Shown here in pieces: positions 54,223 to 63,125 of a stretch of DNA of 64,000 nt (positions within the stretch are counted from its first letter, which is position 1; each line of letters opens with the position of its first letter). Origin of the DNA: JANLTP01 sp031363055. GTDB taxonomy: Bacteria; Pseudomonadota; Gammaproteobacteria; Burkholderiales; Burkholderiaceae_E. The position numbers were made by a program, and so were the translations under genes. Where the stretch lies: the NCBI GenBank assembly GCA_031363055.1, contig JANLTP010000164.1:17827-81826 (forward strand), in the 5' to 3' direction. A model generated the notes under the pieces. The model did not search any database. It had not been told where the DNA came from and was given only the letters and a program-made list of their open reading frames with translations.

Positions 54223-55082
54223 TGCAAATGATTGTCAGCGGTATTGCGCTGGGCGCTATCTACGGTCTGGTGGCTCTCGGCATTGTGCTGGTCTTCAAGG
54301 CCACCGGCGTCTTGAATTTCGCCCATGGCGAAGCCGTGATGATCTCCGCTTTTGTGGCTTTCGCGCTGCTCAAGCTCAAAGTGCCGTACTGGCTGGTGAT
54401 TATCTTGACCCTGATGTTCGCTGCTGCCTTCGGCTATCTGATCGAGCGCCTCATCATCCGCCGCTTTGTCGGCAAACCGCTGTTGGTCAGCGGTATTGCT
54501 ACCCTCGGTTTGTTCTTGCTCTTTGGTGATCTGGCGGTCTGGATCTGGGGCAAGGACCCGTACGAGTTTCCGGGGTTGTTCTCGCAAAAACCGATCAACC
54601 TGGGTGGCGTTGCCATCTCGGCGGCGGACATCGGCATTGTGTCGGTGGCATCCGCATTGGCGGCGGCCCTGTTCGCATTCTTTCGGTTCACGCGGCTGGG
54701 CATTGCGATGCAGGCCTGCATGGAGAATCCGGTCGCAGCCCAACTCATGGGCATACCAACGCGGCGCATTTACTCGCTGGCCTGGATGATGTCGCACATG
54801 ATTGGCGCCATTGCCGGCCTGTTGATTGCGCCGGTCGCGTTCCTGCATTTCACCATGATGCAGCACGTGCTGCACTTCGCCTTTGCGGCCGCAGTGTTGG
54901 GCGGCATCTTCAGTCTGCCGGGCTCCATGCTGGGTGGCGTCATCATTGGCGTCAGCTCGAATCTGACCGGTGCCTATATTTCCTCGGCATGGAAAGAGAT
55001 TGTGCCGTTCATTGTCATGCTCGCCATCCTGATTTTGCGTCCGCACGGCTTGCTGGCCCTGCGGCCCGTCAAGAAGGTTTGA
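54219..55082 (+). CDS. livH: LivH-type ABC permease (second importer)
   Basis: This 287-residue permease shows IALGAIYGLVALGIVLVFKATGVLNFAHGEAVM and GGIFSLPGSMLGGVIIGV. The ATG overlaps the LeuD-type stop, so importer and hydratase are translationally coupled. Confidence 0.87.
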   Translation: MMQMIVSGIALGAIYGLVALGIVLVFKATGVLNFAHGEAVMISAFVAFALLKLKVPYWLVIILTLMFAAAFGYLIERLIIRRFVGKPLLVSGIATLGLFLLFGDLAVWIWGKDPYEFPGLFSQKPINLGGVAISAADIGIVSVASALAAALFAFFRFTRLGIAMQACMENPVAAQLMGIPTRRIYSLAWMMSHMIGAIAGLLIAPVAFLHFTMMQHVLHFAFAAAVLGGIFSLPGSMLGGVIIGVSSNLTGAYISSAWKEIVPFIVMLAILILRPHGLLALRPVKKV

Positions 55083-55083
55083 T

Positions 55084-56034
55084 GTGAAGCCATTCGTGAA
55101 GCTATTCAAGCCACTGGCCATCGCCGCTGCCTTGTCGGCCCTGGCCGCGCCCTTGATTCCCGGGGGCTATATCTTGTATATCGCCACCCTGGTGCTGATC
55201 TACATGCTCGCTTCGTTCGGCACCAACATCCTGACCGGCTACACCAATCTCATTTCTCTGGCCGGTGCGACCTTCTTTGGCATTGGCGCCTACGGTAGTG
55301 CCATTTTGAGTTCTCGATTCGGCCTGCCGCTGCCGTTGGCCATGCTCGGTGCGGCAGCCATGGCCACGCTGATCGGCTTGTTGCTGGCGCTGCCAGTTCT
55401 CAAGCTCGAGGAAGTGTTTCTTGCAATCGCCACCCTGGGCTTTGTGATGATCTTCGCCGAGCTCGCCAAACAGGGTGGCGTTTTGACCGGCGGCGAATCA
55501 GGCATGCCGGGACCCAAGCCACAACTGTTCGGTGTCGCGTTGGGTGAGCGCGCGTTTTATTTCTATGTGTTGGCGGTCCTCATGGCGAGTTTATGGATGG
55601 CACGCAATCTTTCGGATAGCCGGCTCGGCCGCGCCCTGTTGGCGATCAAGGGCAGTGAAACAGCCGCGCGTTCGCTGGGGTTGAACGTACCGCGTCTAAA
55701 GCTCACCGCTTTCGGTATCTGCGCGTTCTACACCGGCATGGCGGGTACGATGTTCGCGCCACTGGTACGTTTCGTCGACCCGTCGGTGTTCGACATCATG
55801 GTCTCGATCAGCTTCGTGTCGATGGTCATCATCGGTGGCATCGGCTCGGTCTGGGGTTCGGTGTTGGGGGCCATTTTTGTGGCCGGTGCGCCGCAGGTGC
55901 TGACCTATGTCGGGCTGGACAATGTGCAGCGCTCGCTGTACGGCGTCGCGATGATTCTGTCGTTGATCTTCCTGCCCGATGGCCTGGTCGGTTTGTTCAA
56001 ACCGCGTCGCCCGGCGGCAGGGAGTCTGCAATGA
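55084..56034 (+). CDS. livM: LivM-type ABC permease (second importer)
   Basis: This 316-residue permease of normal length starts at GTG one base after the livH stop. It shows NLISLAGATFFGIGAYGSA, SLGLNVPRLKLTAFGICAFYTGMAGTMFA and the EAA-like GGIGSVWGSVLGA. Confidence 0.87.
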   Translation: MKPFVKLFKPLAIAAALSALAAPLIPGGYILYIATLVLIYMLASFGTNILTGYTNLISLAGATFFGIGAYGSAILSSRFGLPLPLAMLGAAAMATLIGLLLALPVLKLEEVFLAIATLGFVMIFAELAKQGGVLTGGESGMPGPKPQLFGVALGERAFYFYVLAVLMASLWMARNLSDSRLGRALLAIKGSETAARSLGLNVPRLKLTAFGICAFYTGMAGTMFAPLVRFVDPSVFDIMVSISFVSMVIIGGIGSVWGSVLGAIFVAGAPQVLTYVGLDNVQRSLYGVAMILSLIFLPDGLVGLFKPRRPAAGSLQ

Positions 56035-56065
56035 GCGGGGAAACTGCAATGATCAGGCAAGGCTC

Positions 56066-56845
56066 ATGAGCCTGCTGCGCATCGACGGCCTGCACAAAGC
56101 CTTTGGCGGTCTGGTGGCCGTGCAGAATCTGAGTCTGTCGGTGGCGGCAGGCGCCGTCCACGCCTTGATCGGTCCGAACGGTGCGGGCAAGACGACCGTG
56201 CTGAATTGCATCAGCCGCTTCTATCAGGCCGATAGCGGCTCGATCGAGTTCAACGGTCAGGAACTGACGCGCCTGCCAGATCACGGCATCGCGGCGCAGG
56301 GCATTGCCCGGACCTTCCAGAACCTGGAATTGTTTGGCGATCTGTCGGTGCTCGATAACGTTCGCATTGCGCGGCACCGATTTCAGCGCGCCAATCTGCT
56401 CGAGCTACTTTGGAATCTGCCGCGCAAGCGGCGCGAAGATGCCGAACATCGTGAACGCGCCGAAAGCATTCTCGAATCGATCGGGCTGACCGGCCAGCGC
56501 CATGCACGGGTGCGAGATCTGCCTTATGGGACGCAAAAACTGGTCGAACTGGCGCGCGCGGTGGCGCTGCAGCCGAAGCTTTTGCTACTCGACGAACCGG
56601 CCGCTGGCATGAACAATCGCGAAGTCGGCAAGCTCGGTGAATTGTTGCTGAGCCTGAAGACTCAATTGGGCGCGACCTTGCTGCTGATCGAGCACAACAT
56701 GACGATGGTCATGTCGATTTCCGATCGCATCACGGTCATGCACAACGGCGCATTTCTGGCCGAAGGTCTTCCGCGTGAAATCGAGCGTGATGAAAAGGTT
56801 ATCCAGGCCTACCTGGGGGGAGGGCGTCGTGGCCGCAGCACCTGA
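56066..56845 (+). CDS. livG: LivG-type ABC ATPase (second importer)
   Basis: This 259-residue ATPase has Walker A GPNGAGKTT, the LivG-type signature LPYGTQKLVELARA (GTQ in place of GEQ/GxQ), Walker B LLLLDEPAAGMN and switch His LIEHNMTMVM. The frame is open to 55979; the ATG at 56066 gives the family N-terminus. It overlaps livF. Confidence 0.86.
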   Translation: MSLLRIDGLHKAFGGLVAVQNLSLSVAAGAVHALIGPNGAGKTTVLNCISRFYQADSGSIEFNGQELTRLPDHGIAAQGIARTFQNLELFGDLSVLDNVRIARHRFQRANLLELLWNLPRKRREDAEHRERAESILESIGLTGQRHARVRDLPYGTQKLVELARAVALQPKLLLLDEPAAGMNNREVGKLGELLLSLKTQLGATLLLIEHNMTMVMSISDRITVMHNGAFLAEGLPREIERDEKVIQAYLGGGRRGRST

Positions 56846-57641
56846 GCACCCTACGTCAACCTCGGGCAATTCGCTAACCTCGAGCGCTTCGTCAACCCTG
56901 AGCACCTCGCCAACTCAGACAAGCCCGGCTGGTCCAGTGCTCAGCGTGCGGGGCGTCTCGGCGGCCTACGGGCAAGTGCTGGCCCTGCGCCAAATCGACA
57001 TGCAGGTCGGCCATGCCGAGATTGTCTGTGTGCTCGGCGCCAACGGCGCGGGCAAGACCACGCTGCTGCGCGTGATATCCGGTCTGTTGCCGGTACGCGA
57101 AGGCGAGTTCCGCTTCGAGTCCAGACGAATCGATGCGCTCGCACCCGAAGCGATCGTGAGCGCTGGAGTCGTCCATGTGCCGCAGGGTCGCATGGTGTTC
57201 GGCTCACTGACGGTTCGCGAAAATCTGATTCTCGGTGGCTTTACCCGAGCAGCCGCTCAAAGCCGCGAAGGCATTGCGCGGGCCGTCAATTACTTTCCGA
57301 AACTCGGCGAGCGCATGAGCCAGCGCGCCGGCACCTTGTCAGGGGGCGAGCAGCAAATGCTGGCGATTGCGCGCGGCCTCATGTCGCAGCCGCGATTGCT
57401 GATGCTCGACGAGCCGTCGATGGGTGTGGCGCCGGTAGTCAAGGATTTCATTTTCGAGAAGCTTGGCGAGATTCGGCGCAATGAATCGATGGCGATGTTA
57501 CTGGTTGAACAGGACGCCGACTATGCGCTGTCGGTTGCCGATCGCGGCTATGTGCTCGAGACCGGTTCCATTGTTTTGCAAGGCACGGCCGACCAGTTGC
57601 GTGCGAATGATGATCTCAAGCGTGCTTACTTAGGCGGGTGA
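56829..57641 (+). CDS. livF: LivF-type ABC ATPase with repeat-derived N-terminal extension
   Basis: This 270-residue ATPase starts at GTG 56829 behind a GGGGGAGGG site, inside the end of livG. The first about 38 residues are a Ser/Thr/Pro-rich extension. It is encoded by three adjacent 18-bp units (56858-56911; first unit AACCTCGGGCAATTCGCT), each giving a T/L-S-x-x-S-like hexapeptide. The ATPase core is normal: Walker A GANGAGKTT, signature LSGGEQQML, Walker B LLMLDEPSMGV. The extension probably arose by slippage and is not part of the fold. Confidence 0.83.
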   Translation: MAAAPEHPTSTSGNSLTSSASSTLSTSPTQTSPAGPVLSVRGVSAAYGQVLALRQIDMQVGHAEIVCVLGANGAGKTTLLRVISGLLPVREGEFRFESRRIDALAPEAIVSAGVVHVPQGRMVFGSLTVRENLILGGFTRAAAQSREGIARAVNYFPKLGERMSQRAGTLSGGEQQMLAIARGLMSQPRLLMLDEPSMGVAPVVKDFIFEKLGEIRRNESMAMLLVEQDADYALSVADRGYVLETGSIVLQGTADQLRANDDLKRAYLGG

Positions 57642-57699
57642 GCACGATCTGAAAATAGCCAGGAATGTCCTGATGTTCCGTTTAACGAAGGAGATAAAC

Positions 57700-59004
57700 A
57701 TGAACCAAACAACCATGAACCGAATCCAACCGTACTTTAACGTCGCTACTGACGAAGGAAGCTCACCACTGCCACTGTCGTCACTGCAACTGAATAAGCT
57801 GCGGCGCTTCACGTTCGGCATGGTGGTCTCGGCCGTCTTTATCGCCGGTGCAAACACAGGCACCGCTCGCGCGCAGTTCGAAAACAAGGCCGAGGGCATC
57901 GCGAAGAACGAAGTCGTGATTGGCACGTCGATTGCGCTGTCCGGCACCCTGGCCTATATGGGCAAGGCCATTGAGGAGGGCATGACGGTTTACTTCAACC
58001 AAGTCAATCTGGATGGCGGTGTCAACGGTCGCAAGATCAAGCTGATTACCTATGACGACGAATTCAAGCCGGCAAAAACGGTGGCCAATGCCAAACTGCT
58101 GGTTGAGCGTGACAACGCGCTCGCCCTGGTCGGTGTGCTCGGCACGCCGACCGTGTTGGCTGCCTATGAATACCTGCAGGAAAAGAAGGTGCCGATGATC
58201 GGTGCGCTGTCGATCTCGGATGCTGTTTCGACACCTCCGCGCGATTTGATTTATGCACTGCCGTCGCCGCAATCGACCGAGGCCGCCGCTTACATCGACT
58301 ATGCGGTCAAGACCTTGAACGCAAAACGCGTTGCGATTCTTTATCAGAATGACTCCTGGGGCAAGCCGGCGATGGAAGTGGCTGAGAAACGTTTGGCCAC
58401 CCATGGTTTGAAGGCCGTCGAGACTCAGACCTTTGAGCGATTGGCGACCGATATGACTTCGCAGGTGTTCAAGCTCAAGGAATCGAATCCGGATGCCGTG
58501 GTGGTGTATGCACTCGGGCAACAGGCGGCCAGCTTTTTCAAGTCGGCCGAAAAACTCGGCTGGAATCCGACCGTATTCGGCGCTGGTGGCCTGAATGATC
58601 CGAAGTTCGTCGAGTTGCTGGATGGGAAACCGGTCAAGTTGTTTGTCGCCTCCTACTATGATCCGATTGACGGCGATAACCCGGCCATCAAGAGTTTCGT
58701 CGCTGACTACGGCAAGGCCTATGGCGGCAACAAACCGTCGGCGCTCGCGCTCATGGGCTATTCGGCGGCAGCGGTCTTCACCGAGGCGCTCAAGCGCACC
58801 GGTGCGGAACCGAGTCGCGCCAAATTGCTGACGCAGATGGACGGCCTGAAGGGATTCGATCAGAAGATCGGTCCCAAGATTACCTTCGAGCCGATGACCG
58901 GTGGCGCCTACTCGCGCCGAGGCCAAACCGGCGTGGCACTCATGGAGCTCAAGGGCACACGGTTTCAGTCGTTGGGCAGCTACATTGATCCGGTGTCGCG
59001 CTGA
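57700..59004 (+). CDS. Liv-type ABC substrate-binding protein (second importer)
   Basis: This 434-residue periplasmic protein has an AAGGAGAT ribosome site before the ATG at 57700. The signal anchor lies late (about 38-58, FGMVVSAVFIAGANTGTARA) behind a long charged N-region, which is unusual. The binding fold has IVIGTSIALSGTLAYMGKAIEEG-like start and VGVLGTPTVLAAYEYLQEKKVPMIGALS. Its ligand is presumably the acid handled by the hydratase and lyase of the operon. Confidence 0.85.
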   Translation: MNQTTMNRIQPYFNVATDEGSSPLPLSSLQLNKLRRFTFGMVVSAVFIAGANTGTARAQFENKAEGIAKNEVVIGTSIALSGTLAYMGKAIEEGMTVYFNQVNLDGGVNGRKIKLITYDDEFKPAKTVANAKLLVERDNALALVGVLGTPTVLAAYEYLQEKKVPMIGALSISDAVSTPPRDLIYALPSPQSTEAAAYIDYAVKTLNAKRVAILYQNDSWGKPAMEVAEKRLATHGLKAVETQTFERLATDMTSQVFKLKESNPDAVVVYALGQQAASFFKSAEKLGWNPTVFGAGGLNDPKFVELLDGKPVKLFVASYYDPIDGDNPAIKSFVADYGKAYGGNKPSALALMGYSAAAVFTEALKRTGAEPSRAKLLTQMDGLKGFDQKIGPKITFEPMTGGAYSRRGQTGVALMELKGTRFQSLGSYIDPVSR

Positions 59005-59034
59005 CGGAATCACGCCAATGGCATCGCGCCAATA

Positions 59035-59072
59035 GCATCAAGCCGATTGCATCAAGCCGATTGCATCAGATT
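59035..59072. repeat. 14-bp tandem repeat, two and a half copies
   Basis: GCATCAAGCCGATT twice, then GCATCAGATT, between the binding-protein and lyase genes. Diverged GCATC/CGCCAAT units precede it from 59014. Confidence 0.85.
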
Positions 59073-59101
59073 GAACGTACTACTTTGAAGGGAAGATGAT
59101 C

Positions 59102-59965
59102 ATGACCACGCATGCGCGCGCACTCCGCCAAATCATTGAGTCTGGCCGCACCATCTGGGCGGCTGGCGCCTATGATGCACTGTCGGCTTTGCTGATCGAC
59201 CAGGCCGGCTTCGACGCGGTATTCTCAACCGGCTTCGGCGTCTCGGCCTCGCACCTCGGCCAGCCCGATGTCGAGCTCTACACCATGACCGAGAACCTCG
59301 CTGTGGTCCGGAACATGGCGAGCGCCGTCAAATGTCCGGTCATCGCCGACGGTGATACCGGCTATGGCAATGTCATCAACGTCATGCGTACGGTTCGCGA
59401 ATTCGAGCGCGCCGGTATCGCCGGCATCGTGTTCGAGGATCAACTGAATCCGAAGCGCTGTCCGGCGGCGGCCGCCAAGGTCGAAGTGCTGCCTGCAGAG
59501 GATGCCGCTCGCAAGATCCGGGCTGCCGTCGATGCTCGTACGGACCGCGACTTTCTGATCATTGCGCGAACCGACGCCGACAGTATTGCCGAGGCGACCG
59601 AGCGTGCTTGTCTGTATGCGCAAGCAGGTGCCGATCTGATCCAGCCTATCTCGAAAACCATGAAAACTTTTGAGGATTTGCAAAATCTCCACAAGGCCTG
59701 TGGTCGTCGCCTGTCCCTGCAGATTCTTGGTTGGCTGGAAAAAGACTTGACGCCGGCGCAAATTGAATCGGTGGCAGCGCTAGCAGTGTTTCCACTGGTG
59801 CCGCTGATGACCGTAACCGCAGCCATGCGCAGCTCTTTGGCTAACCTGATCGCGAACAAGCACGCGCGTAGTCTGCCGTTGCCGCAAACCTCGATGGACG
59901 AGTTTAAGAAGCTCATCGGGTTTGGCGATATTGAGCGAATACAGAGTCAATACGAAATGTTTTGA
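59102..59965 (+). CDS. Isocitrate lyase/PEP mutase family C-C lyase
   Basis: This 287-residue TIM-barrel enzyme shows GFDAVFSTGFGVSASHLGQPD, the metal loop VIADGDTGYGN and EDQLNPKRCPA, where the KRC motif corresponds to the KKCGH signature with the catalytic-type Cys. Relatives cleave 2-methylisocitrate, 2,3-dimethylmalate or oxaloacetate. Next to a LeuCD-type hydratase, a lyase for a hydrated dicarboxylate (for example dimethylmalate to propionate plus pyruvate) is the best fit; this is inference. The ATG at 59102 has AAGGGA at good distance. Confidence 0.82.
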   Translation: MTTHARALRQIIESGRTIWAAGAYDALSALLIDQAGFDAVFSTGFGVSASHLGQPDVELYTMTENLAVVRNMASAVKCPVIADGDTGYGNVINVMRTVREFERAGIAGIVFEDQLNPKRCPAAAAKVEVLPAEDAARKIRAAVDARTDRDFLIIARTDADSIAEATERACLYAQAGADLIQPISKTMKTFEDLQNLHKACGRRLSLQILGWLEKDLTPAQIESVAALAVFPLVPLMTVTAAMRSSLANLIANKHARSLPLPQTSMDEFKKLIGFGDIERIQSQYEMF

Positions 59966-60580
59966 TCACAGGTTAGTGCGGTAGTCCTCCTCGAGACGTT
60001 GGCGGATGGCTGACTCTTCAATGTCGAAACGGGCAGCCCATTGCTTGACCGCAGAATCTTTCGATGCGCCGCTGCGCCAATGCTCGGGTTGCCAGAGTTT
60101 CGATCGGATCAGCGCCTTGGCACAATGAAAGAACGCCTCCTTGATGGTGACTCGGGTGCACAGCAAGGCAGCCTTGCCGTCGACCGCGAATTCCTCGAGC
60201 AAAATGGGATCGCGAGTGAGTACGCCCTCGCCGTTAATCCGCAGGGTCTCCCGAACACCCGGAATGACAAAGATCAATCCGATCGTGCCGGTCTCGAGCA
60301 GATTCCGAAACCCATAGGTCAGCCGATTGCCGGGGCGCTCCGGAATCAACAAGGTGGTGGAATTCTCGACACGGACGAAGCCCGGCGCATCGCCCTTGGG
60401 CGACACGTCGATGTTGAATTGTCGATCGGCGGTCGCGACAAAGAGCAGCGGTGATTCGGCAATGAATTGCCGCGCGTTTTCGTCGAGGGTATCCACGACC
60501 TTGCGCTGGGCGACTGCGTTCGGCGTTGGGATGATTTGCCGGAGTTGCTCGACGCTGCTGAGGGCATAGGGGTCAGACAT
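59966..60580 (-). CDS. Pyridoxamine 5'-phosphate oxidase-like FMN protein
   Basis: This 204-residue split-barrel flavoprotein resembles the MSMEG_1061 subgroup: SPLLFVATADRQFNIDVSPKGDAPGFV, LLIPERPGNRLTYGFRNLLETGTIGLIFVIPG and a C-terminal CAKALIRSKLWQPEHW. It probably reduces a small organic compound with FMN. It ends directly behind the lyase gene on the other strand. Confidence 0.78.
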   Translation of the reverse strand: MSDPYALSSVEQLRQIIPTPNAVAQRKVVDTLDENARQFIAESPLLFVATADRQFNIDVSPKGDAPGFVRVENSTTLLIPERPGNRLTYGFRNLLETGTIGLIFVIPGVRETLRINGEGVLTRDPILLEEFAVDGKAALLCTRVTIKEAFFHCAKALIRSKLWQPEHWRSGASKDSAVKQWAARFDIEESAIRQRLEEDYRTNL

Positions 60581-60589
60581 GGAAGTACT

Positions 60590-61051
60590 TCATGGGAGTA
60601 CTTCATGTGCATAAACGATAAAGCCAGCGTGTTTTGCAACCTTGTCGTACAACAATCGACCCGCCGCGTTGGTTTCCTGAGTCTGCCAGTAGACCCGCGA
60701 AATGCCCGCCGCTCTTGCGACTTGGTACACGCCTTCGATCAACTGTCTGCCAACACCGCGACCGCGTTCCGACTCGAGCGTGAAGAGATCCTGCAAATAA
60801 CAGGTGAGCTCGACGCGCGTGGTGCTGCGATGAAAAAGATAGTGGACGAGACCAACCAATTGGCCATTGGCCTCGGCGACCAGCGCAAAGACGGGCTCGT
60901 TCGAGTCGAAGAATCGCTGCCAGGTGGCCTGTGTGATGTCAGGTGCGAGCGCTGTTTCGCCTTTGCGCCCGTAGAACGCGTTGTAGCCGTCCCAGAGCGG
61001 TTGCCAGGCATCGCGGTCGCTTGCCTCAATCGGACGTATCGCCGTCGTCAC
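60590..61051 (-). CDS. GNAT-family acetyltransferase
   Basis: This 153-residue N-acetyltransferase has IRPIEASDRDAWQPLWDGYNAFY, the acetyl-CoA loop ESERGRGVGRQLIEGVYQVARAAG and the WQTQETNAAGRLLYDKVAKHAGF end typical of polyamine/small-amine acetyltransferases. It overlaps the upstream hydrolase stop by four bases. Confidence 0.82.
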   Translation of the reverse strand: MTTAIRPIEASDRDAWQPLWDGYNAFYGRKGETALAPDITQATWQRFFDSNEPVFALVAEANGQLVGLVHYLFHRSTTRVELTCYLQDLFTLESERGRGVGRQLIEGVYQVARAAGISRVYWQTQETNAAGRLLYDKVAKHAGFIVYAHEVLP

Positions 61052-62145
61052 CGCGCCTCGTCCAGGAACATCTGCACCTCACTGAACAACTGCATGCGGT
61101 TCTTTTCCATGATCACCGAATGCGTACCTTCGCCGATGACCACCAGCCGCTTGGGGGCGGCGTTCGTCAGCAGCGGGAACAGCGTTTGCGCCATATATAG
61201 CGGCGTATCGGCATCCCATTCGGCGAGGATCAGCAGGGTGGGTACGCGAATATCGGCCGGATCGATCATCGGCTTGCCTGCACCCCAATACTCGCGCCCA
61301 TCCTGCACGACGCCGTTGGGTGCGCGAACAAAGCGCGGGCTGGCTTTCGCACCGACCGGGTCGCTGGCAAATGTCGCCTCGGCCCACGCCTCGAACCAGG
61401 CTTCAGGCATCGGATTCTTGCCCGGCTTCAGGCCGGTATCCTTACGCTTTCTGGCAGCCTCGATCGTGACGGTCCTATACGCACCGAGAGCTCCGCCGGT
61501 ATCCGTCAGCGAGGCGCCGCCTTGACGCAGCCAGACCGGTGCATAGAGAACCAATCGGTTGACCTTGTCGTTGTTACGCGAGGTGTATAGGGCGGTAATC
61601 GCTGTGCCCCAGGACCAGCCCAGAACATTGATCTTGGCAACGTTACGGCGCTGGCGAATGAAGTCAACCGCAGCGCCATAGTCGCGCGCGGCGGTGTCGG
61701 TGTTGACGATCGGCTTGCTGTCGGCCGCCGGTTTGTCCATCTCGGCGGGTCGCGTTGACTTACCGTAGCCGCGGACATCGACCATATAGACGTCATAGCC
61801 GCGCCTGGCGATGTAGTCCATCCAGGACTGGCCTTCGAGTTGCAGGTCAAACGCAGTCTCGGCGGGATAGGTGGCCCCGTGCACAAACAAGACGATGTTC
61901 TCGGGCTTGAAGTTGGTCAGGGTGCTCGGTCGCTTGTTTCGAACGTAGAGCTGTACGCCGGGGTCTGCGCCGGCGATCATGAACTCTTCCATGACGATGG
62001 TACCGGCCGTTTGCAGGTCGCCCGATTTTAAGCCGCCCGTTTGTGAGCCGCCCGCTTGTGAGCCGGTTGCTGCACACCCGGCCGAGAGCGCTGCGATCAG
62101 AATGATGCCGGAAAGACCCGATAAGGCTAACAAGCGCTGCAACAT
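61048..62145 (-). CDS. Alpha/beta hydrolase lipoprotein
   Basis: This 365-residue protein has lipid-anchored Cys24 (ALSAGC) and a linker with SQAGGSQTGGLKSGDLQ encoded by 15-bp repeats (62031-62060). The hydrolase core has LFVHGATYPAETAFD, DVRGYGKST, nucleophile Ser in GWSWGTA, LILAEWDADTP and a final His in GEGTHSVIME. Outer-membrane or periplasmic lipase/esterase is likely. Confidence 0.8.
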   Translation of the reverse strand: MLQRLLALSGLSGIILIAALSAGCAATGSQAGGSQTGGLKSGDLQTAGTIVMEEFMIAGADPGVQLYVRNKRPSTLTNFKPENIVLFVHGATYPAETAFDLQLEGQSWMDYIARRGYDVYMVDVRGYGKSTRPAEMDKPAADSKPIVNTDTAARDYGAAVDFIRQRRNVAKINVLGWSWGTAITALYTSRNNDKVNRLVLYAPVWLRQGGASLTDTGGALGAYRTVTIEAARKRKDTGLKPGKNPMPEAWFEAWAEATFASDPVGAKASPRFVRAPNGVVQDGREYWGAGKPMIDPADIRVPTLLILAEWDADTPLYMAQTLFPLLTNAAPKRLVVIGEGTHSVIMEKNRMQLFSEVQMFLDEAR

Positions 62146-62243
62146 TTTTGTCTCGTTCTTTTATTTAAGTGAATGCTTCGATGATAGCGCGATGCGTCCA
62201 AACGGCAACTCATACGCGGGCCAGTTATTTGCGGGTCAGGACA

Positions 62244-62741
62244 CTAATTCATCGGCGTGACTTTTACATATTCAACCAACTGCTCGAGCACCTTGCCCCA
62301 CCCTTGGCTGAAACCCATCTTCTCGTGCGCGTCGGCGTCTTCCTTGCTGGCGTGAACCGCCATCGCCGTGTACTTGCAGCCACCGTTGCCATGCGGCTCG
62401 AACGTGAGCACGGCGGTAAAGAACCAGGGCACCTTGGACGCATCGAGCGGTCGGTAGCCTGGGCCGAGCGCGGAAGTCCAGACCAGCTTGCGGTTCGGCA
62501 CGATTTCCAGGATGCACCCAGGGGAGGCGGGTAACTTGTTACCGTCCGGGTCGACCATTTGCGCGAAAAATATGCCACCAGGCTTTAGATCGATCTCGCA
62601 CTCGATCGTACGGTAGGGCTGCGGACAAAACCAGGGCATCAAATGCTTCGGCGTGGTCCAGGCCTTGAACAGGAGTTCGGGCGAAACGTCGACGACACGC
62701 TCCAGCACCAGATCCGATTTATTCTTCGCTGTCATCATCAC
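62244..62741 (-). CDS. SRPBCC/AHSA1-domain protein
   Basis: This 165-residue protein has the Bet v 1-like fold of the AHSA1 family: RVVDVSPELLFKAWTTPKHLMPWFCPQPYRT and HASKEDADAHEKMGFSQGWGKVLEQLVEYV. Such proteins bind hydrophobic ligands in a deep cavity; some act in stress or toxin resistance. Confidence 0.8.
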   Translation of the reverse strand: MMMTAKNKSDLVLERVVDVSPELLFKAWTTPKHLMPWFCPQPYRTIECEIDLKPGGIFFAQMVDPDGNKLPASPGCILEIVPNRKLVWTSALGPGYRPLDASKVPWFFTAVLTFEPHGNGGCKYTAMAVHASKEDADAHEKMGFSQGWGKVLEQLVEYVKVTPMN

Positions 62742-62779
62742 TCTCCTTCAGCGTGAGCAAACGCAAATCCGGTTCGCCT

Positions 62780-63091
62780 TCAGGTCGACTTCGGATGTCG
62801 CCTGCCGATCAACCAGCGGTAGCCCGACGGACCGTAGGCTTCCGTGTGAGTCACCCCCGCTTGCATGCTGAAGGTGTCGCCTTTGCGATAAGTGCCCGGA
62901 ACACCCTCGCAGGTAATAGTCGCCTCGCCATCAAGTACGAACCCGCGAACGTCGAACGGGTGCTGATGGGGCTTATTGACTGGCATCGGCCCGAATGTCT
63001 TGATCTCGATGTCTGCAAAACCTTCGCGGCGTAATTCGCGCTCGAAGTTCTGGGTTTCCGTTGGACCGATGAGTGTTTCAAGGGGTTGCAT
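62780..63091 (-). CDS. Small cupin protein
   Basis: This 103-residue single-domain cupin has HQHPFDVRGFVLDGEATITCEG (metal-binding His pair) and GDTFSMQAGVTHTEAYGPSG. It lies 39 bases behind the SRPBCC gene on the same strand. Confidence 0.75.
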   Translation of the reverse strand: MQPLETLIGPTETQNFERELRREGFADIEIKTFGPMPVNKPHQHPFDVRGFVLDGEATITCEGVPGTYRKGDTFSMQAGVTHTEAYGPSGYRWLIGRRHPKST

Positions 63092-63125
63092 GCACTTCTC
63101 CTAATTGTGATGTCGCGCAGTTTGG

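Noticed and set aside
57781..59013. A 410-codon open frame antisense to the Liv binding-protein gene
   Set aside because: It mirrors a GC-rich conserved gene codon by codon, has no family marks and no ribosome site. The same holds for long antisense frames at 17724-18761, 54183-55121, 28814-30007 and 31260-32135.
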